Assembly (NCBI GenBank): GCA_910586445.1
Contig: CAJUHV010000006.1
Span: 1 to 19,449 of the forward strand
DNA length: 19,449 nt
Direction of reading: 5' to 3'
Origin: an uncultured Eubacterium sp.
GTDB lineage: Bacteria; Bacillota; Clostridia; Lachnospirales; Lachnospiraceae
The notes under the pieces are model-generated. The model was not told the origin of the DNA, made no database searches, and saw only the letters and a list, made by a program, of their open reading frames with translations. The position numbers were made by a program, and so were the translations under genes. Numbering within the stretch: position 1 is the first letter of the stretch; the number at the start of each line of letters is the position of its first letter. Positions 1 through 7,239 of the stretch are shown piece by piece.

Positions 1-59
1 GCCCTTGCGGACAAACGGTTTTCAAGACCGCCTCGTTATGACCACTTCGATACCTCTCC
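1..59 (-). tRNA. tRNA-Ser (anticodon UGA), 3' part outside the window
   Basis: Read on the minus strand, position 59 downwards gives an acceptor 5' strand GGAGAGG, a D-arm, and an anticodon stem-loop with arms GCGGT and ACCGT around CTTGAAA. The anticodon is TGA (positions 22-24), so it decodes UCA and related serine codons. The sequence then enters the start of a long variable arm (TTGTCCGCAAGGGC), as expected for a class II tRNA such as serine. The T-arm and acceptor 3' strand lie beyond the window edge. It is 47 nt downstream of ispD on the same strand but has its own promoter. Confidence 0.93.
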
Positions 60-81
60 AAATTGTTTGCTCACTTCAGAA

Positions 82-117
82 CACGCATATCTTATCATCA
101 ATTCCATTACATGTCAA
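82..117 (-). promoter_or_regulatory. Promoter of tRNA-Ser, overlapping the 3' end of ispD
   Basis: On the minus strand a perfect -35 TTGACA (117-112) is followed after exactly 17 nt by TAAGAT (94-89), a 4/6 match to the -10 box. The start would be near 82, about 23 nt before the mature tRNA 5' end. The -35 box is formed by the last sense codons of ispD. Confidence 0.7.
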
Positions 118-811
118 TACCTAATTTTAATTTTTTTACAAATAAATCTGCAATTTCCAAATCCTCGGGCGTAGTCACCTTAATATTACGGTAATTTCCC
201 TCTACCAGCTTCACCGAGCGCCCAAATGCCACCTCCATAACCATCGCATCATCTGTCACCTGCTGCGCGTTTCCAGCAATGACCTTTTCATACGCAGACC
301 GTATATCAGAATACAAAAATGTCTGCGGGGTCTGCATCATCCAGACATGATCACGCGCCGGCGTCTGAACCGAATACTGCTCATCATCTGCTATTTTGAC
401 AGTATCTTTTGCCCGCACTGCTGCTATGCCTGATCCATGCTTTACCGCTGCTTCTATCGTCCGCTCTATGATCTCCTGCGTGACAAACGGCCTTGCCCCG
501 TCATGAATCAGCACAACATCTGGATTGTCCGCAGCGCAAAGCCCCTGATATACAGACAGATACCGCTCGCTGCCCCCGGCGACAATCTGCCTTACTTTAT
601 GAAAACCGTACTTTTCTACGATGTGGCTGCGGCAGAAATCCGTCTCGTCCTGCCCCGCCACTAAAACCACATCGTCCACCCTGCTGTGCTCAAATGCCTG
701 CAGGGAATAATATATAAGAGGGAATCCCCCTAATTCTATATACTGCTTGCTGATGCTGCTGTTCATACGGCTCCCTTTTCCTGCCGCCAGCACAATTGCT
801 GTATATTTCAT
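107..811 (-). CDS. ispD: 2-C-methyl-D-erythritol 4-phosphate cytidylyltransferase (IspD)
   Basis: IspD transfers CMP from CTP to methylerythritol 4-phosphate, the third step of the cytoplasmic MEP isoprenoid pathway. The 234-aa protein has the family length. It begins with the nucleotide-binding loop LAAGKGSRM (residues 8-16) and KQY (22-24), and has IHDGARPFV mid-protein and TTPEDL near the C-terminus, all IspD hallmarks. A GTG nine bases upstream at 820 is also open. The ATG at 811 is preferred because AGGTGG (822-817) sits 5 nt before it and overlaps the GTG. It follows tsaD at a distance of more than 350 bp, so it probably has its own promoter, but no convincing -35/-10 pair is visible. 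IspF is not in the window. Confidence 0.95.
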   Translation of the reverse strand: MKYTAIVLAAGKGSRMNSSISKQYIELGGFPLIYYSLQAFEHSRVDDVVLVAGQDETDFCRSHIVEKYGFHKVRQIVAGGSERYLSVYQGLCAADNPDVVLIHDGARPFVTQEIIERTIEAAVKHGSGIAAVRAKDTVKIADDEQYSVQTPARDHVWMMQTPQTFLYSDIRSAYEKVIAGNAQQVTDDAMVMEVAFGRSVKLVEGNYRNIKVTTPEDLEIADLFVKKLKLGIDM

Positions 812-1027
812 AACTGCCACCTGCTTATTTCCGGTTCTTTCTGATGTTTGGGCAACTCCGTTATTCTCGTTTTACTCTGCCGGGCCAATTTAGTAACTTA
901 TAGCAAATTCAGAGAATATGCGGATACCCAAAATACAGAAAGAACCTTATTTCCAACTTACTGCTATTCTTGCTTATTTCTGCTGTGCCTGCTTATTTTT
1001 AAATATATAGTTCGATTCTAAATATGT

Positions 1028-1061
1028 AGTCTTAATTTTAATGTAAAGTCTTAATTTTAAT
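1028..1061. repeat. Direct repeat, 15 bp, two copies, period 19
   Basis: AGTCTTAATTTTAAT occurs identically at 1028-1042 and 1047-1061, separated by GTAA. It lies in the tsaD-ispD gap, upstream of ispD. Confidence 0.85.
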
Positions 1062-1079
1062 ATTTGATCCTGCTAATTT

Positions 1080-1112
1080 GGTATGCAAAAATAAAGGCAT
1101 ATAAAGCCCTCT
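1080..1112 (-). terminator. Weak candidate terminator after tsaD
   Basis: Minus-strand RNA would read AGGGC, a 7-nt loop, then GCCTU (one G-U pair), followed by UAUUUUU. The stem is only 5 bp, so efficiency is doubtful. It lies about 50 nt past the tsaD stop codon. Confidence 0.35.
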
Positions 1113-1163
1113 TGTCTGCTCACTTTCTAAACCGGCTTATCCCCATCTCACAGAAAGCATTTT

Positions 1164-2189
1164 TCAAACACTCTCCAGCCTTAAATTAGGCACCGCATTC
1201 AGCGTCCAGTCATCCCGCTTTCCTGCCAGATAATCATAATATGCAGCTGTACCGATCATAGCTGCGTTATCTGTGCACAATACAGGAGATGGATGATAAA
1301 ATTCTACGCCGCGTTCCCGGCACGCCGCTGCCATACTGTTTCGCAGTACTCCATTTGAAGCCACGCCCCCTGCTATGGCAAACCGTTCTGCATGATGCTG
1401 GTCAACCGCCCGCATGGCATTGTCAACCAGCACGTCTATCACTGCTTTCTGAAAAGAAGCAGCCACATCCTCCGGCACAATCTCAATGCCTTTCATGCGG
1501 CAGCCGTTCAGATAGTTTAAAACAGCAGATTTTAATCCGCTGAAGGAAAAATCATATTCACTCCCGCCGACTTTTGCACGCGGAAATAAAATGGCCTCTG
1601 CATTGCCTCTATAAGAAGCTTTTTCAATCTTCGGGCCTCCCGGATACCCAAGTCCGATCGCTCTTGCTGCCTTGTCAAACGCTTCGCCTGCGGCATCATC
1701 CCTGGTCCTGCCCAACACTTTATACACCCCATAGTCCACCACATTGACCAGATGGGTATGTCCGCCCGATACTACAAGACATAAAAACGGCGGCTCAAGC
1801 TCTTTATTTTCTATATAATTGGCACTGATATGCCCTTCGATATGGTGCACCCCGATCAGCGGCAGTTTCTTAGCGTACGCAATGGCTTTTGCCTGCGCAA
1901 CCCCGACCAGAAGTGCTCCCACAAGCCCCGGCCCATATGTAACAGCGATCGCATCTATATCGTCCAATGTCATTTCTGCCGCCTCAAGCGCGCCGGCAGT
2001 CACCTGGCTGATCCGCTCAATATGCTTACGGGACGCAATTTCCGGCACAACGCCCCCATATAATGTATGTATATCAATCTGCGAAGAGATAATATTTGAC
2101 CTGACATCCCTGCCGTTTACAACAACTGCTGCCGCTGTCTCGTCACAGGAGCTTTCTATTGCCAGTATTTTTACATCCTGTCCATCCAA
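1164..2189 (-). CDS. tsaD: tRNA N6-adenosine threonylcarbamoyltransferase (TsaD)
   Basis: TsaD is the catalytic subunit that transfers the threonylcarbamoyl group from TC-AMP to A37 of ANN-decoding tRNAs, working with TsaB and TsaE. The 341-aa protein has the family length and the ASKHA-fold signature. Visible are LAIESSCDETAAA at residues 9-21, the metal-binding H116xxxH120 in HHIEGH, SGGHTHLV at 141-148, and AGGVASN in the C-terminal lobe. The start codon is TTG at 2189, chosen because GGAGGA lies 7 nt upstream and no in-frame ATG precedes the conserved KILAIESS block. It lies 30 bp downstream of a lipoprotein-like gene. Its partners tsaE and tsaB are 2-3.5 kb upstream on the same strand. 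Confidence 0.97.
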   Translation of the reverse strand: MDGQDVKILAIESSCDETAAAVVVNGRDVRSNIISSQIDIHTLYGGVVPEIASRKHIERISQVTAGALEAAEMTLDDIDAIAVTYGPGLVGALLVGVAQAKAIAYAKKLPLIGVHHIEGHISANYIENKELEPPFLCLVVSGGHTHLVNVVDYGVYKVLGRTRDDAAGEAFDKAARAIGLGYPGGPKIEKASYRGNAEAILFPRAKVGGSEYDFSFSGLKSAVLNYLNGCRMKGIEIVPEDVAASFQKAVIDVLVDNAMRAVDQHHAERFAIAGGVASNGVLRNSMAAACRERGVEFYHPSPVLCTDNAAMIGTAAYYDYLAGKRDDWTLNAVPNLRLESV

Positions 2190-2219
2190 TCGTATATCCT
2201 CCAGTTTATATACTTTCTT

Positions 2220-2798
2220 CTAATCAGCTTCGTCAGGTTCTGCCAGATGGTAAGCCAGAATCTTCCAGCAGCCTTCCGAATCTTTACGCAGCAGATACCG
2301 CTGATATGTATTGATAAAATCGCCTTTTCCAACTTTCATAAAATACGTAGACTTTACATACGCACATCTGCTGCCTTCGATTTCCCTGTATTCCACCTCA
2401 TCCGAGTCACAGATCTTAGTTTTCAGAATTTTCTGCGTATTTTCTTTATAAGAATCAATTTCCTTCTGCAGGCTGCTCTTATACTCATCCTGCGGGTTAT
2501 GCTCCAACAGTTCTTCATCCATAAGCTTTCTTGCCTGATCAGCCAGCTGGTCAAACTGTTTGCTGTCATACTCGCTGCCATAAGCGCATGTTATAATACG
2601 GTTATAAAATTTGATGACCTCTCTAGGCGTCGGCGGATAAGCCGCATCCAGATTTTTGGACAGCACCTGATGAAGCTCTGTCACCTCTACGTCATCTTCT
2701 GCTGCAGTCGTCTTACGATGCGACATATAATAGTAGCACCCGACAATCATTATTATAACAATAGCTGCGCTTAACCCCATTTTTATATTTTTCTTCAT
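2220..2798 (-). CDS. Small membrane-anchored or lipoprotein-like protein (DUF6715-like)
   Basis: This 192-aa protein has no function I can assign. It has a charged N-terminus (MKKNIK), a hydrophobic segment at about residues 8-25 and a lipobox-like IVGC with Cys21. It could therefore be a lipoprotein or simply N-terminally anchored outside the membrane. The rest is soluble, with a helical region (about 70-125) and a strand-rich C-terminus containing two Cys. The pattern recalls the DUF6715 proteins of Lachnospiraceae, from memory and unverified. It is in line between rnz and tsaD, 30 bp before the latter, so it is probably co-transcribed. Candidate SD GAGGGTGC precedes the ATG. Confidence 0.75.
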   Translation of the reverse strand: MKKNIKMGLSAAIVIIMIVGCYYYMSHRKTTAAEDDVEVTELHQVLSKNLDAAYPPTPREVIKFYNRIITCAYGSEYDSKQFDQLADQARKLMDEELLEHNPQDEYKSSLQKEIDSYKENTQKILKTKICDSDEVEYREIEGSRCAYVKSTYFMKVGKGDFINTYQRYLLRKDSEGCWKILAYHLAEPDEAD

Positions 2799-2860
2799 AA
2801 AGCACCCTCCTCTCTCAATTCCCGAAGAGCATTCCGCAGTCCGAGCAAATACATATCTGT

Positions 2861-3778
2861 TTAATCCTGGCCTTCTTCAAAATTCATTTCTATCATCTTT
2901 CCGTCCCTGCCCAGATGTGCATTTGAAAATATCTCACGTACTTTCGGCATATAGTTTTCCGCATGTACGAGCGATGGAGAAAAATGTGTCAGCCATAACT
3001 CTTTTACATCGGCGTCTTTTGCAACCTGTGCAGCTTCATAAAAAGTCATATGCTTATACTGCTTTGCCTTAATCAGCTTATCCGGTTCTGCATACATTCC
3101 TTCACAAATGAAAAGGTCAGATCCTGCGGCATTTTTTACCAGTGATTCGGCAGGCCTTGTATCTGTACAGTATGTCAGCTTAATGCCTTTACGCGCCGGC
3201 CCCATAACCATATCCGGCGTAAAGACACTGCCCTCATACTCTACATCTGTCCCTTTCTGCAGCACTCCCCAGTACCTCTGGGGTATCCCCCGCTGCACTG
3301 CCTGCTCGACACAAAAACGTCCCTGTCGCTCGATTTCTATCGTATAGCCGTAACATACGACATTATGCCTGACCATAAATGCAGTAATTTTATATCCATG
3401 CAGATAAAATACCTGCTGCGCATCCATAATCTCTATGCACTCTATTTCAAAGGGCAGTTCCGGTGCAATTACGCGCAGTGCAGATACCACCCTTTTAAGC
3501 CCTTTCGGCCCGATCATCGTCAGAGGCTCCGTACGCTGGGCATTTCCCATTGTAAGCAGAAGTCCCGGCAGACCGCTGATATGATCTGCATGGTAATGCG
3601 TAAAACAGATCACATCAATCGGATGAAAGCTCCATCCAGCCTTTTTTACAGCGATCTGCGTGGCCTCCCCGCAGTCAACCATAAGGCTGCTGCCATTATA
3701 CCGTGTCATCAGCGACGTCAGGAAACGGTATGGCAGCGGCATCATGCCTGCCGTTCCTAGCAAACATACATCTAACAT
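2861..3778 (-). CDS. rnz: Ribonuclease Z, short form (tRNA 3' endonuclease)
   Basis: RNase Z cleaves tRNA precursors just after the discriminator base, mainly when CCA is not encoded. The 305-aa protein matches the short bacterial form (about 300-310 aa). The metallo-beta-lactamase zinc motif is H61-Y-H63-A-D65-H66, preceded by LMVDCGEATQ and followed by GLPGLL, the usual RNase Z arrangement. Further ligands are in VRHNV, CTDTRPAES (Thr replacing the more common Gly before DTR) and LTHFSPS near the C-terminus. AAGGAG lies 6 nt before the ATG. It sits among tRNA-modification genes, which fits its role. Another metallo-beta-lactamase is an unlikely alternative given the GEATQ and GLPGLL motifs. 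Confidence 0.9.
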   Translation of the reverse strand: MLDVCLLGTAGMMPLPYRFLTSLMTRYNGSSLMVDCGEATQIAVKKAGWSFHPIDVICFTHYHADHISGLPGLLLTMGNAQRTEPLTMIGPKGLKRVVSALRVIAPELPFEIECIEIMDAQQVFYLHGYKITAFMVRHNVVCYGYTIEIERQGRFCVEQAVQRGIPQRYWGVLQKGTDVEYEGSVFTPDMVMGPARKGIKLTYCTDTRPAESLVKNAAGSDLFICEGMYAEPDKLIKAKQYKHMTFYEAAQVAKDADVKELWLTHFSPSLVHAENYMPKVREIFSNAHLGRDGKMIEMNFEEGQD

Positions 3779-3815
3779 TACAACTCCTTTATTTCGATTT
3801 ATATTTCATAAACAA

Positions 3816-4034
3816 TTATAACAATTCATGCTCCTGTTCTTTGACCGGCGCAGCTGCAAAGGTCTGCACCCATGCGTCAAAACAGGATTCACATATATTC
3901 ATTTTCTGGCGGATACCATCTTTACTGGAAAAATATCCCCAGCTTTTGTCAATAACCACGTAATCTTCCAGCGCAATCTGCGTATTTTCTTTAAACTGGA
4001 TTTCTTTTCCACAGCAATTACAATAAACTTTCAT
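3816..4034 (-). CDS. Small zinc-ribbon-like protein, 72 aa, function unknown
   Basis: The 72-aa protein opens with KVYCNCCGKEI and has CESC at about residues 49-52. The two CxxC-type knuckles separated by about 40 residues suggest a treble-clef or zinc-ribbon fold. A cluster of aromatic residues (VVIDKSWGYFSSKDG) lies between them. No catalytic motif is visible. GGGAGG lies about 7 nt before the ATG. It sits between tsaB-rimI and rnz on the same strand. A role in RNA binding or as a small regulator is only a guess from fold and neighbours. Confidence 0.75.
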   Translation of the reverse strand: MKVYCNCCGKEIQFKENTQIALEDYVVIDKSWGYFSSKDGIRQKMNICESCFDAWVQTFAAAPVKEQEHELL

Positions 4035-4157
4035 CTTTTTCCTCCCGGCTGTTGGCGGCAGTGTTGTGCCGTATAGTCGATTGCTTTCCTATACAGTATA
4101 ATTGACCAAGCCACAAGAGTATAGCGGTAATTGCTGGCTAATTGTGCATTATTTGCG

Positions 4158-5309
4158 TTATAAGCTGCGCTGCATTACCAATGCATCTTCCGAGGGGCTT
4201 TGGTAAAACCCCTTCCGGCTGCCGGCCACCTTGAAATTTAATTTTTCATATAATTTTATTGCCGGTGTATTTGAAACACGCACTTCCAAAAAAATCTGGC
4301 GTGCCCCCCTGTCTGCCGCTTCTGCCAATAAATGGGCAAGCAGCTTTTCTGCAATGCCCAGCCGGCGAAAAGGCGGAGCAACAGCGACATTTGTGATCTC
4401 GCCTTCATCAGCAGCCAGATAAATCCCGCAATAGCCCGCGACCCTGCCATCAATCACAGCCGCATAAAACAAAGCCTGTTCACAGGCCAGTGCATCCACA
4501 AATGCCTGCTCCGACCACGGCATAGAAAAAATGTCTGCCTCAAGCGCAGCCGCCTGTGCTGTCTGCGCAGATGTCATCCGCATAATCCTGACATCCGGCT
4601 TCTGCCTGGACTGTTTTGCCTGCAGCCTCTCCCGCTCAGCCTGTGACAGCCGCAGGTACCTGGGCCTGAAATCTGCTGCCGCCTGCTGCCTGCCTGCACG
4701 GTAATATTCCATGGCAAGTACGGCAGACGACGCTGCACGCTGTTTATTCAAATGTGCAGGCGCAAATGCATACGGCACGCTGCAGTGCTCTTTGATATAA
4801 GGTGTATGCACCAAAACCCCGTCTCCCAGAAACGTAACCGCCCTTCCAGCTGCATTGATCCGTGCCAAAATCTCATCAATTCCGACCGCACACTGCTCCA
4901 GCACCACATGCATCTGAAATCCCGTAAATTCATACAGCCCTGTGTATACCTGATTTCTTCTGGCATCCATAAGCGGGCATACCAGCGTAGGACATCCTGC
5001 CAGGTTATATGCAAGCCCATCCACTGTCGGTATGGAAATAAGCGGCTTTCCCAGCGCAAATCCAAGCCCTTTGGCTGTTGCCGCGCCTATACGCAGCCCC
5101 GTAAAAGAACCCGGCCCGCCTGCTGCCGCAATTGCATCTATGTCTGCCAGATCCAGTTCCAGCATGCGCACGACTTCATCAATCATAGGAAGCAGCGTCT
5201 GGGAATGTGTCTTTTTGTAATTGATCGTATATTCGCCTAAAAGATTGTCATCTTCTACAACAGCTGCACTGGCAACCATGCCAGAACTGTCAATCGCCAA
5301 TATTTTCAT
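4158..5309 (-). CDS. tsaB-rimI: Fused TsaB-RimI: t6A dimerization subunit plus ribosomal protein S18-alanine N-acetyltransferase
   Basis: The 383-aa product joins two usually separate proteins. Residues 1 to about 225 are TsaB, the non-catalytic ASKHA partner of TsaD: KILAIDSS at the start and GPGSFTGLRIGAATAKGLG near residue 66. Residues about 240-383 are a GNAT acetyltransferase of the RimI type: SMPWSEQAF, then motif A ITNVAVAPPFRRLGIAEKLL binding acetyl-CoA, then SNTPAIKLYEKLNF. RimI acetylates the N-terminal Ala of ribosomal protein S18. No stop or frame change lies between the halves, so this is a true fusion. Such fusions are known in Clostridia. The ATG at 5309 overlaps the end of tsaE by 20 bp, implying translational coupling. 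Confidence 0.95.
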   Translation of the reverse strand: MKILAIDSSGMVASAAVVEDDNLLGEYTINYKKTHSQTLLPMIDEVVRMLELDLADIDAIAAAGGPGSFTGLRIGAATAKGLGFALGKPLISIPTVDGLAYNLAGCPTLVCPLMDARRNQVYTGLYEFTGFQMHVVLEQCAVGIDEILARINAAGRAVTFLGDGVLVHTPYIKEHCSVPYAFAPAHLNKQRAASSAVLAMEYYRAGRQQAAADFRPRYLRLSQAERERLQAKQSRQKPDVRIMRMTSAQTAQAAALEADIFSMPWSEQAFVDALACEQALFYAAVIDGRVAGYCGIYLAADEGEITNVAVAPPFRRLGIAEKLLAHLLAEAADRGARQIFLEVRVSNTPAIKLYEKLNFKVAGSRKGFYQSPSEDALVMQRSL

Positions 5310-5742
5310 GTCGTTCTCCGTTCCAATTTATGGTAATGCGGCGGTAGTCAAACCCTTTTTCCAGATCCTGTTCAATCGTTATGATCCGGTATGCACCTGG
5401 CATAATCTCTGTAATCAGATCCGCCCACTCTACAATCGTTATACCGCTGCCGTAAAAGCAGTCTTCATACCCGATTTCATCCATTTCTTCGATGGCGGCA
5501 ATCCGGTATACATCGAAATGGTACAGCGGCATCCGCCCGCCCTCGTATACCTGCATGATTGTAAACGTCGGGCTGCTGACCGGTTCGGTAATCCCAAGCC
5601 CTTCTGCCACCCCCTGCACAAAAGCTGTCTTGCCGGCACCAAGGCCGCCGATCAATGCACAGACATCACCCGGCTGCACCTGCCTGGCAAACTCCCTGCC
5701 CAATTTTAAAGTGTCTGACAAAGAGTTTGTTTCATAGATCAT
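5290..5742 (-). CDS. tsaE: tRNA threonylcarbamoyladenosine biosynthesis ATPase TsaE
   Basis: TsaE is the small P-loop ATPase that binds the TsaB-TsaD heterodimer and resets it during t6A37 synthesis. The 150-aa protein has the Walker A loop GGLGAGKT (about residues 33-40), SSPTFTIMQVYE, a Walker-B-like PLYHFDVYRI, and EWAD near residue 108, in the family order. A GTG at 5751 would add three residues but lies inside the SD. AGGAGG (5756-5751) gives an 8-nt spacing to the ATG at 5742, so that start is chosen. It is the first gene of the cluster and overlaps tsaB-rimI. Confidence 0.95.
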   Translation of the reverse strand: MIYETNSLSDTLKLGREFARQVQPGDVCALIGGLGAGKTAFVQGVAEGLGITEPVSSPTFTIMQVYEGGRMPLYHFDVYRIAAIEEMDEIGYEDCFYGSGITIVEWADLITEIMPGAYRIITIEQDLEKGFDYRRITINWNGERHENIGD

Positions 5743-5760
5743 GCATGCCACCTCCTAAAA

Positions 5761-5898
5761 TCAATTATTTCAATCTTAAATTAATTGTTTCAGCCTTAAA
5801 TCAATTGTTTCAATACTGAATCCGTTATTTCAGCCTTAAATCAGTTGTTTCAACATTAAGTCAATTGTTCTAATCTTAAATCAACTATTTCACTTAAA
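5761..5898. repeat. 20-bp tandem repeat array, seven units, in the tsaE leader
   Basis: Seven head-to-tail units start at 5761, 5781, 5801, 5821, 5841, 5861 and 5881. The first six are exactly 20 bp and the last is 18. The consensus is TCAATTGTTTCAATCTTAAA, with each copy differing at a few positions. TTTCA and TTAAA are the best-conserved cores. There are no spacers, so it is not a CRISPR. The array ends 4 nt before the tsaE ribosome site and begins just below a candidate promoter, so it should be transcribed as leader RNA. Confidence 0.93.
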
Positions 5899-5932
5899 TC
5901 AATTATAATAATTGTCCGATACTCATTTTCAA
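5898..5932 (-). promoter_or_regulatory. Candidate promoter of the tsaE operon
   Basis: On the minus strand TTGAAA (5932-5927) is followed by TATTAT (5910-5905, 16-nt spacer) or TATAAT (5907-5902, 19-nt spacer). The start would be near 5898, giving a leader of about 155 nt that contains the whole 20-bp repeat array. Confidence 0.5.
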
Positions 5933-5955
5933 AATTATAACCTCAAATAACCCGG

Positions 5956-6453
5956 CTATTTCATTTTAAACCTGTATGTCTCCAAATGTGCCTGTGCAAT
6001 CTGGCGGATCGCCTCGTACTCCTGTACGACCTGTGCCCGTGGAATAATAAATGCATTCTGCGGGTTTATGCAGACTAATATATTGTGCTTTGTAGCAACT
6101 ACGCGGTACACCTGATCCCATGTCAGAACCGAGTTTGCCTCGCCCTGTGATGTCGTCACGCCCGTATCATCAATCACATAGTGCAGGACGCCTTTTAATA
6201 CCGGCGACCCGAGCACCTGCTGCTTTGACCGCAGATACAATACGCCCGGCGTATAGACCAAAAACAGAATTCCCAATGCTATATATAAAAATGAATACGA
6301 TAAACTCACTTCTCCCCATGTCTTTACAGCGCCCCAGAGCGCAATCCCGGCTGCCGCAATCGCGACATATCCGCTTGCCGATGTATAAGCATGATATAAA
6401 TTATACCGATACATATCCTTGGGCTGAAGCTGTATATCAAACTCCGTCTTCAT
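5956..6453 (-). CDS. YcxB-like membrane protein
   Basis: The 165-aa protein has a short N-terminal cytoplasmic strand region (MKTEFDIQLQPKDMYRYNLYHAY). Two membrane segments follow at about residues 29-46 and 53-71. A soluble C-terminal half holds HYVIDDTGVTTSQGEA, LTWDQVYRVVATKHNILV and FIIPRAQV. This matches the YcxB domain pattern: two helices plus a PH-like strand domain with a conserved W-D-x-V-Y-R. Function is unknown. An upstream ATG at 6468 is possible, but GGAGGA lies 7 nt before the ATG at 6453. The start overlaps the end of the DUF975 gene by 17 bp, indicating coupling. Confidence 0.85.
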   Translation of the reverse strand: MKTEFDIQLQPKDMYRYNLYHAYTSASGYVAIAAAGIALWGAVKTWGEVSLSYSFLYIALGILFLVYTPGVLYLRSKQQVLGSPVLKGVLHYVIDDTGVTTSQGEANSVLTWDQVYRVVATKHNILVCINPQNAFIIPRAQVVQEYEAIRQIAQAHLETYRFKMK

Positions 6454-7192
6454 AGTCAGTTCCTCCATCCTGCTGCGCCTGATCCAGCTGTCCTGTTAAA
6501 TCCAAATAAAAGTTTGCAGATGTCTGCCCTATATAAGGAATAATCCACAAAAATCCGATTCCCGCTGAACACACCCCCAGCAGATACCATCCTATAAAGC
6601 TCAGCTGCAGCCGCAGAAACCGCATTTTATTTCCCCGCATAAGCGTACAGGACATACGAAAGCCTTCGACTGCGGACATCTGCGGGCGGTCAATGCAGAG
6701 CGGATATACAAGCTCCAGCATATAGGCAATGTAAATCTCTGCTGCCAGAAAAACTACCGCCGCAGAGGCTAAAAGGATCTTGCCGGCATGCATATTCTGC
6801 ACTGCCAGATAATACATGCCGAAAGCAGAAGGTACTGCCGGCAGAATAAAGACAGCTGCCAGAAGCAGTGCAGCCGATAAAAACCTGTCTGGCTGGTTAA
6901 AAAATGCCCAGTACATGTCTTTATACACCAGACGCTGTTTTCTGGCCAGCAGGATGTGAATACGGACTACACATACTACCAGAAGCTGCCCTAACACTGC
7001 CAGTATAAACGCCGCCAATGCCGGAATAATCCATTCAAAACTTAATTTTCCTATTTTGCGCGGTGTAAACGGCCCAAGCAGCGCAATCGGCATGAAAAAA
7101 GCTGTCAGCATGGCAAATATTACTGGTATATAATTACCGATCAGATTTTCACGTGCCAGACGCTTTAGTTCCATGGTTGTTCTTTTTGTCAT
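6437..7192 (-). CDS. DUF975 family multi-pass membrane protein
   Basis: The 251-aa protein begins with TTMELKRLARENLIGNYIPVI, the N-terminal amphipathic motif of DUF975 proteins. It contains about five to six hydrophobic segments (roughly residues 22-42, 53-78, 103-125, 138-160 and 198-225). The motif SAVEGFRMSCTLMRGNKMRFLRLQLSFIGW, about 170-200, is the family's conserved cytoplasmic stretch before the last helices. No biochemical role is established. GAGAGGA precedes the ATG. It lies 47 bp after the metallopeptidase-like gene and overlaps the YcxB-like gene, so the three may form one operon. Confidence 0.88.
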   Translation of the reverse strand: MTKRTTMELKRLARENLIGNYIPVIFAMLTAFFMPIALLGPFTPRKIGKLSFEWIIPALAAFILAVLGQLLVVCVVRIHILLARKQRLVYKDMYWAFFNQPDRFLSAALLLAAVFILPAVPSAFGMYYLAVQNMHAGKILLASAAVVFLAAEIYIAYMLELVYPLCIDRPQMSAVEGFRMSCTLMRGNKMRFLRLQLSFIGWYLLGVCSAGIGFLWIIPYIGQTSANFYLDLTGQLDQAQQDGGTDYEDGV

Positions 7193-7239
7193 TGATTTCC
7201 TCTCCCGCCGTTTTTTCTTTCAGCATTGTCCATCCTAAT

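Larger units (their letters stand above)
812..1163. other. AT-rich intergenic region between tsaD and ispD with short repeats
   Basis: No credible gene is seen in this 350-bp stretch. It is AT-rich and carries a 15-bp direct repeat, AGTCTTAATTTTAAT, at 1028-1042 and 1047-1061 (period 19). The motif TGCTTATTT occurs three times (near 823, 970 and 990). On the ispD coding strand the last motif reads AAATAAGCA, and one copy lies directly before the ispD ribosome site. Promoter boxes for ispD are not resolvable with confidence. Confidence 0.6.

Noticed and set aside
4035..4157. Promoter before the zinc-ribbon gene (TATACT near 4093-4098)
   Set aside because: No -35 match at a proper distance. 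The palindrome TATACTGTATA alone is not enough.
4752..5240. 162-codon open frame antisense to tsaB-rimI
   Set aside because: It lies wholly inside a well-supported gene, has Cys/Arg-rich composition typical of a shadow frame, and lacks a ribosome site.
5761..5898. Possible CRISPR array upstream of tsaE
   Set aside because: Units are contiguous 20-mers without unique spacers, and no cas genes are present. It is a simple tandem repeat.
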